From: Apostichopus japonicus
Taxonomy: Eukaryota; Echinodermata; Holothuroidea; Aspidochirotida; Stichopodidae
Reading direction: 5' to 3'
Length of the DNA: 64,000 bases
NCBI RefSeq assembly: GCF_037975245.1
Contig: NC_092578.1
Span: 10,026,359-10,090,358 of the forward strand
The number at the start of each line of letters is the position of its first letter. The first letter of the stretch is position 1. Positions 57,401 through 63,353 of the stretch are shown here, piece by piece. A model generated the notes under the pieces. It saw nothing but the letters and a program-made list of their open reading frames with translations, was not told the DNA's origin and did not search any database. Both the position numbers and the translations under genes were made by a program.

Positions 57401-60400
57401 ACGTACACACCAAATATTCAACCGAAAGTGGAGCAGTGTTTTCATGTACAACCTACCTCGTTGATTACTGAGAATGAACTTAAAACTAGATGACATTATG
57501 ACAAGTTGACTAAGCACAGAGTGTAAAATATACAATATCAGAATCATCATTGCCAAACTTGTGACAAACCCATTCTCTGGAATCTACCAAAGTTACAAGT
57601 AACACACTCCACACGGGAAACAAACTACTGTATCTACTGAACAAACTACTGTATCTGGAAAGCAATGAGCATGGAACCATATTCGCACTTATTGGCATGA
57701 ATCGGAACAATATTCTAAATGTTGTGTATTTCAGACCAATTTTGCATAGGTACTTCTAGATGAAGATGTCAAGAAGAAACTATTAGTGCAGAATTTTCAT
57801 GATGATGAAATCTCTTGCATGACCCTTAATAAAATCACTGCGACAAACAGCTTTGATGAAATAAATGAAACGTCATCTTGACGAATACTACCGGCATAAA
57901 ACTTAACCTTCACATAAAAGTTACTTACCAGCGGTAGTGGTGGCTTTCTCTGTGGTTTCTGAAGTTGTCTGGCTGGTGGTAATTGATTCAACTAAAGCAA
58001 AGGGGAAAACACAAAAGGAACATGTCTTAGTAATATTAGTATAGAATCCTAACACATGCTTTTCAGTTATAGCTGAATATGATCTGTCAGCCACAGGCAA
58101 AAAATGTATATGGACTTCAAAATAATATGTAATAGAAGTCCTGTGCTGAACCAGGTTCTACTTTCTCTGTGCAAGACATCCCCCACCACACCACCCCCTT
58201 CTCCCAAAATCATATCAACTAGAAGAATGACCACAAATGAGATATGTTCCTGTAGATAGAATGCAGAAGCTTACCACATGCTTCAATTACTGCTCCTTCT
58301 TCTAGCAGTTCCTTGACGGCAGTTGGATCGTCACTATTTTCCACCAACAGTACAAGATCTGTTACCTTTCCACTTGGCAGGTTGTTCGAAAGTAGGTCTC
58401 CCTTCTGAAGACGGATGGGCTCCTGACTAGTACTGTCTAGTACTAGTTGGTATTCAGAAGAATCACTCTCCTTGAAGGCCAAGACAACACTGATACCATC
58501 TCCCAAGTCATCTGGCAATTCCACAGACATTATCATCTCACTGATGTCTTCAAGCACAAACACATCAAAGGAATTTGGCTCAAGGTTGGTGTCAAGGTCT
58601 TCAAACAACTCACTGGTGTCCTCCAAAGGTGTGAGGACAAAATCACCAATGTTCTCTTTGATGTTTGCTGTTACACACACTGTAAGAAAAAAAAACGAGA
58701 AGTCAGTAATATCATGTAGAGATTTAAGACACAAGATTGACTGATTTGTGGTCTCCAGATGCTCAAGTGTAAGACATGTGGTTGCTCATAATAGTTTGTA
58801 ACATTCCAAAATAGACAATGGAATTCTCTCAGATGTATCACATGTACTGTCATTACAACGGACAAGCTAGAGCACCAGTACTGTACACTATCCCTTAGTA
58901 TGCCAATCTTAGTCACTGAACTGTTGCTGTTTGTCCCTTTGTAGTTACTGCTGTGATATATGATAAAGACAGAAAAAGTAACACACACACTAAATATTGC
59001 AGCCTTAAACTGAAAGTGGAGTGTACAATGTTCTTCACACACAGCTTACCTGGTAGATCATTGATGCAAGATAATAATGACGAATCAAGTAATTGCAAGA
59101 AATGCAGCATAAAGAATCAACACAACCCCTTGTGGTATTATGCTATTGCATGCTAGCCCTGTGCTATAGACAGTTTATGGAATGTTCCAACATGCACTTG
59201 ACAGGAAAGTGCATTCTTTTCCAAACACCATTGATACAAGAAACAACACCCTAAAAATATAGGTTATTTTCAGCAGTATCAAGAAATATTCTTGTAGTAG
59301 AACCACAACATTGTTTGGACATATATACTGAAGGTAAAGATATGGAAAAATCAAGAATTTGTATGCAAGAATATATGACTGGATCAGAGTTCTCTGGAAA
59401 AACCTACCTTCAGTAGTTGACTGAGCTGTAGTTGTGCCTTCTCCTTCAGTAGTCACTGTTGTGATATTTAATAAAGAAGAGAGCAAGTAAAGTAACCACC
59501 AAGCATACTGAATTAAGTCTCAAATTTAAATTCCAGTGACTAGTGTCATGCATAGCCCACAATGCCGTGGTCAGCACAAAAGTTAGTAATTGAATGATGA
59601 TGACAAATTCAAAATTCGATCATAATTGAACATATTTCATTTTCCACTAACACTTACCTTCAGTAGTTGACGGAACTGTTGTTGTATCCTTTCCTTCGGT
59701 AGTTACTTCTGCGATATTGAAGAAGACATGAAAACTAACGTACACACCAAATATTCAACCGAAAGTGGAGCAGTGTTTTCATGTACAACCTACCTCGTTG
59801 ATTACTGAGAATGAACTTAAAACTAGATGACATTATGACAAGTTGACTAAGCACAGAGTGTAAAATATACAATATCAGAATCATCATTGCCAAACTTGTG
59901 ACAAACCCATTCTCTGGAATCTACCAAAGTTACAAGTAACACACTCCACACGGGAAACAAACTACTGTATCTACTGAACAAACTACTGTATCTGGAAAGC
60001 AATGAGCATGGAACCATATTCGCACTTATTGGCATGAATCGGAACAATATTCTAAATGTTGTGTATTTCAGACCAATTTTGCATAGGTACTTCTAGATGA
60101 AGATGTCAAGAAGAAACTATTAGTGCAGAATTTTCATGATGATGAAATCTCTTGCATGACCCTTAATAAAATCACTGCGACAAACAGCTTTGATGAAATA
60201 AATGAAACGTCATCTTGACGAATACTACCGGCATAAAACTTAACCTTCACATAAAAGTTACTTACCAGCGGTAGTGGTGGCTTTCTCTGTGGTTTCTGAA
60301 GTTGTCTGGCTGGTGGTAATTGATTCAACTAAAGCAAAGGGGAAAACACAAAAGGAACATGTCTTAGTAATATTAGTATAGAATCCTAACACATGCTTTT

Positions 60401-63353
60401 CAGTTATAGCTGAATATGATCTGTCAGCCACAGGCAAAAAATGTATATGGACTTCAAAATAATATGTAATAGAAGTCCTGTGCTGAACCAGGTTCTACTT
60501 TCTCTGTGCAAGACATCCCCCACCACACCACCCCCTTCTCCCAAAATCATATCAACTAGAAGAATGACCACAAATGAGATATGTTCCTGTAGATAGAATG
60601 CAGAAGCTTACCACATGCTTCAATTACTGCTCCTTCTTCTAGCAGTTCCTTGACGGCAGTTGGATCGTCACTATTTTCCACCAACAGTACAAGATCTGTT
60701 ACCTTTCCACTTGGCAGGTTGTTCGAAAGTAGGTCTCCCTTCTGAAGACGGATGGGCTCCTGACTAGTACTGTCTAGTACTAGTTGGTATTCAGAAGAAT
60801 CACTCTCCTTGAAGGCCAAGACAACACTGATACCATCTCCCAAGTCATCTGGCAATTCCACAGACATTATCATCTCACTGATGTCTTCAAGCACAAACAC
60901 ATCAAAGGAATTTGGCTCAAGGTTGGTGTCAAGGTCTTCAAACAACTCACTGGTGTCCTCCAAAGGTGTGAGGACAAAATCACCAATGTTCTCTTTGATG
61001 TTTGCTGTTACACACACTGTAAGAAAAAAAAACGAGAAGTCAGTAATATCATGTAGAGATTTAAGACACAAGATTGACTGATTTGTGGTCTCCAGATGCT
61101 CAAGTGTAAGACATGTGGTTGCTCATAATAGTTTGTAACATTCCAAAATAGACAATGGAATTCTCTCAGATGTATCACATGTACTGTCATTACAACGGAC
61201 AAGCTAGAGCACCAGTACTGTACACTATCCCTTAGTATGCCAATCTTAGTCACTGAACTGTTGCTGTTTGTCCCTTTGTAGTTACTGCTGTGATATATGA
61301 TAAAGACAGAAAAAGTAACACACACACTAAATATTGCAGCCTTAAACTGAAAGTGGAGTGTACAATGTTCTTCACACACAGCTTACCTGGTAGATCATTG
61401 ATGCAAGATAATAATGACGAATCAAGTAATTGCAAGAAATGCAGCATAAAGAATCAACACAACCCCTTGTGGTATTATGCTATTGCATGCTAGCCCTGTG
61501 CTATAGACAGTTTATGGAATGTTCCAACATGCACTTGACAGGAAAGTGCATTCTTTTCCAAACACCATTGATACAAGAAACAACACCCTAAAAATATAGG
61601 TTATTTTCAGCAGTATCAAGAAATATTCTTGTAGTAGAACCACAACATTGTTTGGACATATATACTGAAGGTAAAGATATGGAAAAATCAAGAATTTGTA
61701 TGCAAGAATATATGACTGGATCAGAGTTCTCTGGAAAAACCTACCTTCAGTAGTTGACTGAGCTGTAGTTGTGCCTTCTCCTTCAGTAGTCACTGTTGTG
61801 ATATTTAATAAAGAAGAGAGCAAGTAAAGTAACCACCAAGCATACTGAATTAAGTCTCAAATTTAAATTCCAGTGACTAGTGTCATGCATAGCCCACAAT
61901 GCCGTGGTCAGCACAAAAGTTAGTAATTGAATGATGATGACAAATTCAAAATTCGATCATAATTGAACATATTTCATTTTCCACTAACACTTACCTTCAG
62001 TAGTTGACGGAACTGTTGTTGTATCCTTTCCTTCGGTAGTTACTTCTGCGATATTGAAGAAGACATGAAAACTAACGTACACACCAAATATTCAACCGAA
62101 AGTGGAGCAGTGTTTTCATGTACAACCTACCTCGTTGATTACTGAGAATGAACTTAAAACTAGATGACATTATGACAAGTTGACTAAGCACAGAGTGTAA
62201 AATATACAATATCAGAATCATCATTGCCAAACTTGTGACAAACCCATTCTCTGGAATCTACCAAAGTTACAAGTAACACACTCCACACGGGAAACAAACT
62301 ACTGTATCTACTGAACAAACTACTGTATCTGGAAAGCAATGAGCATGGAACCATATTCGCACTTATTGGCATGAATCGGAACAATATTCTAAATGTTGTG
62401 TATTTCAGACCAATTTTGCATAGGTACTTCTAGATGAAGATGTCAAGAAGAAACTATTAGTGCAGAATTTTCATGATGATGAAATCTCTTGCATGACCCT
62501 TAATAAAATCACTGCGACAAACAGCTTTGATGAAATAAATGAAACGTCATCTTGACGAATACTACCGGCATAAAATTTAACCTTCACATAAAAGTTACTT
62601 ACCAGCGGTAGTGGTGGCTTTCTCTGTGGTTTCTGAAGTTGTCTGGGTGGTGGTAATTGATTCAACTAAAGCAAAGGGGAAAACACAAAAGGAACATGTC
62701 TTAGTAATATTAGTATAGAATCCTAACACATGCTTTTCAGTTATAGCTGAATATGATCTGTCAGCCACAGGCAAAAAATGTATATGGACTTCGAAATAAT
62801 ATGTAATAGAAGTCCTGTGCTGAACCAGGTTCTACTTTCTCTGTGCAAGACATCCCCCACCACACCACCCCCTTCTCCCAAAATCATATCAACTAGAAGA
62901 ATGACTACAAATGAGATATGTTCCTGTAGATAGAATGCAGAAGCTTACCACATGCTTCAATTACTGCTCCTTCTTCTAGCAGTTCCTTGACGGCAGTTGG
63001 ATCGTCACTATTTTCCACCAACAGTACAAGATCTGTTACCTTTCCACTTGGCAGGTTGTTCGAAAGTAGGTCTCCCTTCTGAAGACGGATGGGCTCCTGA
63101 CTAGTACTGTCTAGTACTAGTTGGTATTCAGAAGAATCACTCTCCTTGAAGGCCAAGACAACACTGATACCATCTCCCAAGTCATCTGGCAATTCCACAG
63201 ACATTATCATCTCACTGATGTCTTCAAGCACAAACACATCAAAGGAATTTGGCTCAAGGTTGGTGTCAAGGTCTTCAAACAACTCACTGGTGTCCTCCAA
63301 AGGTGTGAGGACAAAATCACCAATGTTCTCTTTGATGTTTGCTGTTACACACA
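431..63353 (-). CDS. Giant tandem-cassette mucin-like gene, internal part (both ends outside window)
   Basis: Seen: 28 domain exons and their linker exons, all on the minus strand, bounded by AG acceptors and GTAAGT, GTAAGC or GTAGGT donors and all joining in phase 1. The split codons resolve as Val, Val, Glu and Val at the four junctions, so one reading frame runs from 63353 to 431, about 5,250 codons. The product alternates a 135-residue acidic domain with a 54-residue linker that is 24 Thr and 4 Ser. Known: such Thr/Ser-rich stretches are typical O-glycosylation substrates in mucin-like extracellular proteins. Inferred: a secreted or membrane-anchored extracellular polymer. The N-terminus lies above 64000 and the C-terminus below 1, so anchoring and secretion cannot be judged. 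I saw no N-X-S/T sequon in the domain. I do not recognise the family. Confidence 0.82.
723..1127 (-). CDS. Domain exon, unit 1 (type A)
   Basis: 405 nt, phase 1 at both ends. Type A differs from C/D/E copies mainly in its first half: IRESIDDFALKPLDD, TAALFEDLDTSLQATS and EDINERIMS. The second half (ISVVLAFK to IEAC) is nearly the same as other copies, with EPIRLQNGD. The two cysteines are residue 2, right after the split Val, and the last full codon. The acceptor leaves TA rather than TG, so the split codon is GTA, still Val. The intron below is 229 bp, the short form. Identical in protein to unit 5. Confidence 0.86.
1368..1410 (-). pseudogene. Decayed Thr-rich exon relic (between units 1 and 2)
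   Basis: The antisense reads like an EVTT/VTT exon (VTT-X-GQTATVQ) and then meets TGA. The downstream edge is AAG followed by ATTGG, so there is no GT donor. The length of 43 nt would also break the phase. The upstream edge here is CAAGGCAG, changed from the CACAG seen in D and F copies. Confidence 0.6.
1880..2799 (-). CDS. Linker of unit 2 (exons VTT, EVTT, ESIT)
   Basis: Exons at 2737-2799, 2130-2180 and 1880-1927, in that transcription order, code 21 + 17 + 16 residues. The ESIT-EVTT intron is 556 bp and the EVTT-VTT intron 202 bp. All four intron ends are canonical. The peptide is the array consensus. Confidence 0.86.
3028..3423 (-). CDS. Domain exon, unit 2 (type B, three codons shorter)
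   Basis: 396 nt. An in-frame loss of nine bases removes Thr-Ala-Asn after the first Cys-Val, giving CVIRESIDDF. Otherwise it is A-like, with TNLQATS, QLLLDSTSQDP (Val to Leu and Glu to Asp) and LQKGD. Both cysteines, the phase and the splice sites are kept. The upstream intron, 3424-3697, is only 274 bp against about 730 elsewhere. Confidence 0.86.
3424..3697 (-). other. Shortened intron with deletion junction (type B)
   Basis: Compared with the 740-bp intron at 5249-5988, about 466 bp is missing, including the decayed Thr-rich exon and the orphan donor. The junction holds AT-rich filler with TAGTACTAT at 3457-3465 and again at 3476-3484, which looks like short templated insertion during end repair. 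Splice sites on both sides are intact. Confidence 0.75.
3698..4614 (-). CDS. Linker of unit 3 (VTT exon with Gly-to-Asp)
   Basis: Exons at 4552-4614, 3947-3997 and 3698-3745. The VTT exon reads VTTEGEDTTTAQSTTE, with Asp where the consensus has Gly; only its duplicate in unit 7 shares this. This linker leads into the B-type domain through the shortened intron. Confidence 0.86.
4844..5248 (-). CDS. Domain exon, unit 3 (type C)
   Basis: 405 nt. First half of C/D/E type: IKESIGDFVLTPLED, TSELFEDLDTNLEPDS and EDISEVIMS. It carries Lys instead of Glu in LLVKNSDDP, shared only with unit 7, and Asn in LQNGD. It combines a C/D/E coding first half with the short A-like 229-bp intron below, so the cassette is a mosaic. 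Confidence 0.86.
5480..5524 (-). pseudogene. Decayed Thr-rich exon relic (between units 3 and 4)
   Basis: 45-nt version with two extra bases near its start, which bring a TAA stop into the second full codon. No donor. The late-E cassettes carry this same form about 232 bp above each domain exon, for example 28394-28438. Confidence 0.6.
5989..6907 (-). CDS. Linker of unit 4
   Basis: Exons at 6845-6907, 6239-6289 and 5989-6036. Consensus peptide. The ESIT-EVTT intron has a one-base loss inside its 21-bp direct repeat near 6541, which breaks the long open frame seen there in other copies. Confidence 0.86.
7204..7608 (-). CDS. Domain exon, unit 4 (type D)
   Basis: 405 nt. This is the protein sequence shared by almost all D and E units: 33 acidic against 5 Lys and no Arg in 134 full codons, LQKGD and LLVENSDDP. 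The intron below is the 296-bp form, which carries about 30 and 45 bp absent from A-C. Confidence 0.87.
7840..7882 (-). pseudogene. Decayed Thr-rich exon relic (between units 4 and 5)
   Basis: 43-nt form with a good acceptor (ATATCACAG), VTTKGQTATVQ in frame, then TGA, and ATTGG where the donor should be. This version lacks the two-base insertion of C and late-E copies, so it is closer to the original exon. Confidence 0.6.
8347..9264 (-). CDS. Linker of unit 5 (recombinant ESIT exon)
   Basis: Exons at 9202-9264, 8597-8647 and 8347-8394. The linker and its introns are of D/E type and match unit 10 at offset 11132, while the domain exon above is type A. The switch lies between about 9214 and 9275. 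The peptide is unchanged consensus. Confidence 0.86.
9494..9898 (-). CDS. Domain exon, unit 5 (type A)
   Basis: Duplicate of the unit 1 exon at offset 8771, with the same protein, the same GTA split codon and the same short intron below. It is the first domain of the second A-B-C-D block. Confidence 0.86.
10651..11570 (-). CDS. Linker of unit 6
   Basis: Exons at 11508-11570, 10901-10951 and 10651-10698. Duplicate of the unit 2 linker; consensus peptide with the GCC Ala codon. Confidence 0.86.
11800..12195 (-). CDS. Domain exon, unit 6 (type B, three codons shorter)
   Basis: 396-nt duplicate of unit 2 with the same nine-base in-frame loss and the same shortened 274-bp intron above it (12196-12469). 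The deletion therefore predates the block duplication. Confidence 0.86.
12470..13386 (-). CDS. Linker of unit 7 (VTT exon with Gly-to-Asp)
   Basis: Exons at 13324-13386, 12719-12769 and 12470-12517. Duplicate of the unit 3 linker, including VTTEGEDTTTAQSTTE. Confidence 0.86.
13616..14020 (-). CDS. Domain exon, unit 7 (type C)
   Basis: Duplicate of unit 3 with LLVKNSDDP and LQNGD. The intron above it (14021-14760) recurs above unit 8 at offset 2360. Confidence 0.86.
14761..15679 (-). CDS. Linker of unit 8
   Basis: Exons at 15617-15679, 15011-15061 and 14761-14808. D-type introns, including the one-base loss in the 21-bp repeat near 15315. Consensus peptide. Confidence 0.86.
15976..16380 (-). 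CDS. Domain exon, unit 8 (C/D recombinant)
   Basis: Below about 16063 the sequence is D-type (LLVENSDDP, long intron below). From about 16101 upward it is C-type (LQNGD, then C-type intron with CAAAACATTTTG). The exon stays open and in phase. Its hybrid nature explains why units 7-8 and 8-9 repeat at 2360 bp. Confidence 0.84.
17121..18039 (-). CDS. Linker of unit 9
   Basis: Exons at 17977-18039, 17371-17421 and 17121-17168. Repeats the unit 8 linker at offset 2360, again with the one-base loss in the intronic 21-bp repeat. Confidence 0.86.
18336..18740 (-). CDS. Domain exon, unit 9 (type D)
   Basis: Same protein as unit 4 (LQKGD, LLVENSDDP) and the same flanking intron above (CAAAATATTTTG). 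It is the pure D copy that closes the duplicated block. Confidence 0.87.
19479..20396 (-). CDS. Linker of unit 10
   Basis: Exons at 20334-20396, 19729-19779 and 19479-19526. Same variants as the unit 5 linker, but it continues into its own D/E-type intron. It is the likely parent of the unit 5 recombinant. Confidence 0.86.
20692..21096 (-). CDS. Domain exon, unit 10 (type E, early)
   Basis: Protein identical to unit 4. Early-E markers in the intron above are GGTTGCTC, a TTTGTATTTATACTG form of the decayed exon, and two copies of TGGTATTG where late E has one. Confidence 0.87.
21837..22754 (-). CDS. Linker of unit 11
   Basis: Exons at 22692-22754, 22087-22137 and 21837-21884. Consensus peptide. 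Introns are 202 and 554 bp, the standard E lengths. Confidence 0.86.
23050..23454 (-). CDS. Domain exon, unit 11 (type E, early)
   Basis: Repeats unit 10 at offset 2358, with the same early-E intron markers. Confidence 0.87.
24195..25112 (-). CDS. Linker of unit 12
   Basis: Exons at 25050-25112, 24445-24495 and 24195-24242. First copy to show CACTAATACT in the ESIT-EVTT intron, a marker that alternates in later units. Confidence 0.86.
25408..25812 (-). CDS. Domain exon, unit 12 (late E, Glu-to-Arg variant)
   Basis: The only E copy with a changed residue: EDISRVIMS for EDISEVIMS, caused by two adjacent base changes (plus-strand CTC to CCT near 25671). First unit with the late-E intron haplotype (GGTAGCTC, one TGGTATTG, AATCGACAC). 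It also has a private TTCTAAAATAG variant near 25942 in the intron above. Confidence 0.86.
26545..27462 (-). CDS. Linker of unit 13
   Basis: Exons at 27400-27462, 26795-26845 and 26545-26592. Consensus peptide. Intron markers are CACGAATACT and GAAAAAGAC. Confidence 0.86.
27758..28162 (-). CDS. Domain exon, unit 13 (late E)
   Basis: Consensus E protein. Late-E intron above, with the 45-nt decayed exon at 28394-28438. Confidence 0.87.
28895..29812 (-). CDS. Linker of unit 14
   Basis: Exons at 29750-29812, 29145-29195 and 28895-28942. Markers CACTAATACT and GAAAAAGAC; the A run above the ESIT exon is one base longer than in unit 13. Confidence 0.86.
30109..30513 (-). CDS. Domain exon, unit 14 (late E)
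   Basis: Consensus E protein and consensus 405-nt length. Confidence 0.87.
31246..32163 (-). CDS. Linker of unit 15
   Basis: Exons at 32101-32163, 31496-31546 and 31246-31293. Start of the first two-cassette repeat (CACGAATACT, GAAAAAGAC). Confidence 0.86.
32458..32862 (-). CDS. Domain exon, unit 15 (late E, silent change)
   Basis: Has a private G-to-A change at 32498 (plus strand) that turns a GTC Val codon into GTT, so the protein is unchanged. The intron above has the one-base loss near 33503 shared with unit 17. Confidence 0.87.
33594..34511 (-). CDS. Linker of unit 16
   Basis: Exons at 34449-34511, 33844-33894 and 33594-33641. Markers CACTAATACT and GAAGAAGAC; a private GTCCAGAAG variant lies near 34292 in the intron. 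Confidence 0.86.
34808..35212 (-). CDS. Domain exon, unit 16 (late E)
   Basis: Consensus E protein. The intron above is the first to show CACCGTTG (near 35768). Confidence 0.87.
35945..36862 (-). CDS. Linker of unit 17
   Basis: Exons at 36800-36862, 36195-36245 and 35945-35992. Returns to the unit 15 haplotype, opening the second dimer. Confidence 0.86.
37159..37563 (-). CDS. Domain exon, unit 17 (late E)
   Basis: Consensus E protein without the silent change of unit 15. The one-base loss near 38202 in the intron above is shared with unit 15. Confidence 0.87.
38295..39212 (-). CDS. Linker of unit 18
   Basis: Exons at 39150-39212, 38545-38595 and 38295-38342. Unit 16 haplotype, plus a private CCAAGTATTC variant near 38638. 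Confidence 0.86.
39508..39912 (-). CDS. Domain exon, unit 18 (late E)
   Basis: Consensus E protein; CACCGTTG marker in the intron above (near 40468). Confidence 0.87.
40645..41562 (-). CDS. Linker of unit 19
   Basis: Exons at 41500-41562, 40895-40945 and 40645-40692. Unit 16/18 haplotype, now fixed through unit 22. Confidence 0.86.
41859..42263 (-). CDS. Domain exon, unit 19 (late E)
   Basis: Consensus E protein. The intron below carries GATTCCATTTT near 41756, shared with unit 21. Confidence 0.87.
42996..43913 (-). CDS. Linker of unit 20
   Basis: Exons at 43851-43913, 43246-43296 and 42996-43043. Introns of 202 and 554 bp. Confidence 0.86.
44210..44614 (-). CDS. Domain exon, unit 20 (late E)
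   Basis: Consensus E protein. This cassette shows the standard E architecture: introns of 296, 554, 202 and 732 bp and a total of 2351 bp. Confidence 0.87.
45347..46264 (-). CDS. Linker of unit 21
   Basis: Exons at 46202-46264, 45597-45647 and 45347-45394. A private GACTGATGATG variant lies near 45531 in the EVTT-VTT intron. Confidence 0.86.
46561..46965 (-). CDS. Domain exon, unit 21 (late E)
   Basis: Consensus E protein; the intron below repeats the GATTCCATTTT variant of unit 19 (near 46458). Confidence 0.87.
47698..48615 (-). CDS. Linker of unit 22
   Basis: Exons at 48553-48615, 47948-47998 and 47698-47745. Same haplotype as unit 20. Confidence 0.86.
48912..49316 (-). CDS. Domain exon, unit 22 (late E)
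   Basis: Consensus E protein; last unit with CACCGTTG in the intron above (near 49871). Confidence 0.87.
50049..50966 (-). CDS. Linker of unit 23
   Basis: Exons at 50904-50966, 50299-50349 and 50049-50096. Back to the CACGAATACT marker, and CATGACCCATAAT in the intron as in A-D units rather than CCTTAAT as in other E units. Confidence 0.86.
51262..51666 (-). CDS. Domain exon, unit 23 (late E, last of the E array)
   Basis: Consensus E protein. The intron above lost one A near 51852 (GGAAAGCTAG), which distinguishes it from all other late-E units. Confidence 0.87.
52398..53318 (-). CDS. Linker of unit 24 (E-to-F transition)
   Basis: Exons at 53256-53318, 52648-52698 and 52398-52445. The VTT and EVTT exons sit in E-type intron sequence, while the ESIT exon is F-type (GCC Ala, ACC Thr near its end). 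The change falls at about 52765-52775. The peptide is unaffected. Confidence 0.86.
53602..54006 (-). CDS. Domain exon, unit 24 (type F)
   Basis: 405 nt. F differs from E at IKENIGDF (Ser to Asn), LEPNS (Asp to Asn), EDISEMIMS (Val to Met), AFKESDSS (Asp to Glu), EPIRLQKGD (Ser to Arg) and LLSNNLPS (Asp to Asn). The donor is GTAAGC rather than GTAAGT. The intron below (283 bp) has both the C-rich stretch typical of A-C and the 45-bp segment typical of D/E. Confidence 0.87.
54234..54276 (-). pseudogene. Decayed Thr-rich exon relic (between units 24 and 25)
   Basis: 43-nt form, VTTKGQTATVQ then TGA. It ends in CTAAG and then ATTGG with no donor. A clean pyrimidine-poor acceptor context remains. 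Confidence 0.6.
54734..55654 (-). CDS. Linker of unit 25 (Thr-to-Ser variant)
   Basis: Exons at 55592-55654, 54984-55034 and 54734-54781. The ESIT exon reads ESITTSQTTSETTEKATTTA: one ACC became AGC, keeping an O-glycosylatable residue. Confidence 0.86.
55938..56342 (-). CDS. Domain exon, unit 25 (type F)
   Basis: Same F protein as unit 24. First of the triplet with exact 2337-bp spacing. Confidence 0.87.
57071..57991 (-). CDS. Linker of unit 26 (Thr-to-Ser variant)
   Basis: Exons at 57929-57991, 57321-57371 and 57071-57118. Same Ser variant as unit 25. The ESIT-EVTT intron contains the orphan donor at 57457. Confidence 0.86.
58275..58679 (-). CDS. Domain exon, unit 26 (type F)
   Basis: F protein, middle copy of the triplet. 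Repeats unit 25 at offset 2337. Confidence 0.87.
58908..58950 (-). pseudogene. Decayed Thr-rich exon relic (between units 26 and 27)
   Basis: Best-preserved form: acceptor CATATATCACAG, then codons for AVTTKGQTATVQ (first base supplied by the previous exon), then TGA. The alignment to the EVTT exon is clear over its first eleven codons. The donor is lost and the 43-nt length is out of phase. Confidence 0.62.
59408..60328 (-). CDS. Linker of unit 27 (Thr-to-Ser variant)
   Basis: Exons at 60266-60328, 59658-59708 and 59408-59455. Third and last copy with the Ser variant. Confidence 0.86.
60612..61016 (-). CDS. Domain exon, unit 27 (type F)
   Basis: F protein, upper copy of the triplet. Confidence 0.87.
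61745..62665 (-). CDS. Linker of unit 28
   Basis: Exons at 62603-62665, 61995-62045 and 61745-61792. Consensus Thr codon, as in unit 24. A private AAAATTTAACC variant lies near 62574 in the intron. Confidence 0.86.
62949..63353 (-). CDS. Domain exon, unit 28 (type F, first transcribed in window)
   Basis: F protein. First exon in transcription order here; the acceptor at 63354-63356 needs an upstream phase-1 donor beyond 64000. Introns around it are 283, 557, 202 and 728 bp, and with exons they add up to the 2337-bp F cassette. Confidence 0.87.

Larger units (their letters stand above)
54734..61744 (-). repeat. Near-identical triplet of F cassettes (units 25-27)
   Basis: Three units of exactly 2337 bp share a Thr-to-Ser codon change in the ESIT exon and TTCAAAATAAT in the next intron. 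The flanking F units 24 and 28 have the usual Thr codon and TTCGAAATAAT, so these three are the youngest copies in the F block. Confidence 0.75.

Noticed and set aside
57457-57467. Possible 11-nt microexon between the ESIT and EVTT exons
   Set aside because: Eleven bases would shift the frame of the well-supported phase-1 exons, and the A-D version contains an in-phase TAG.
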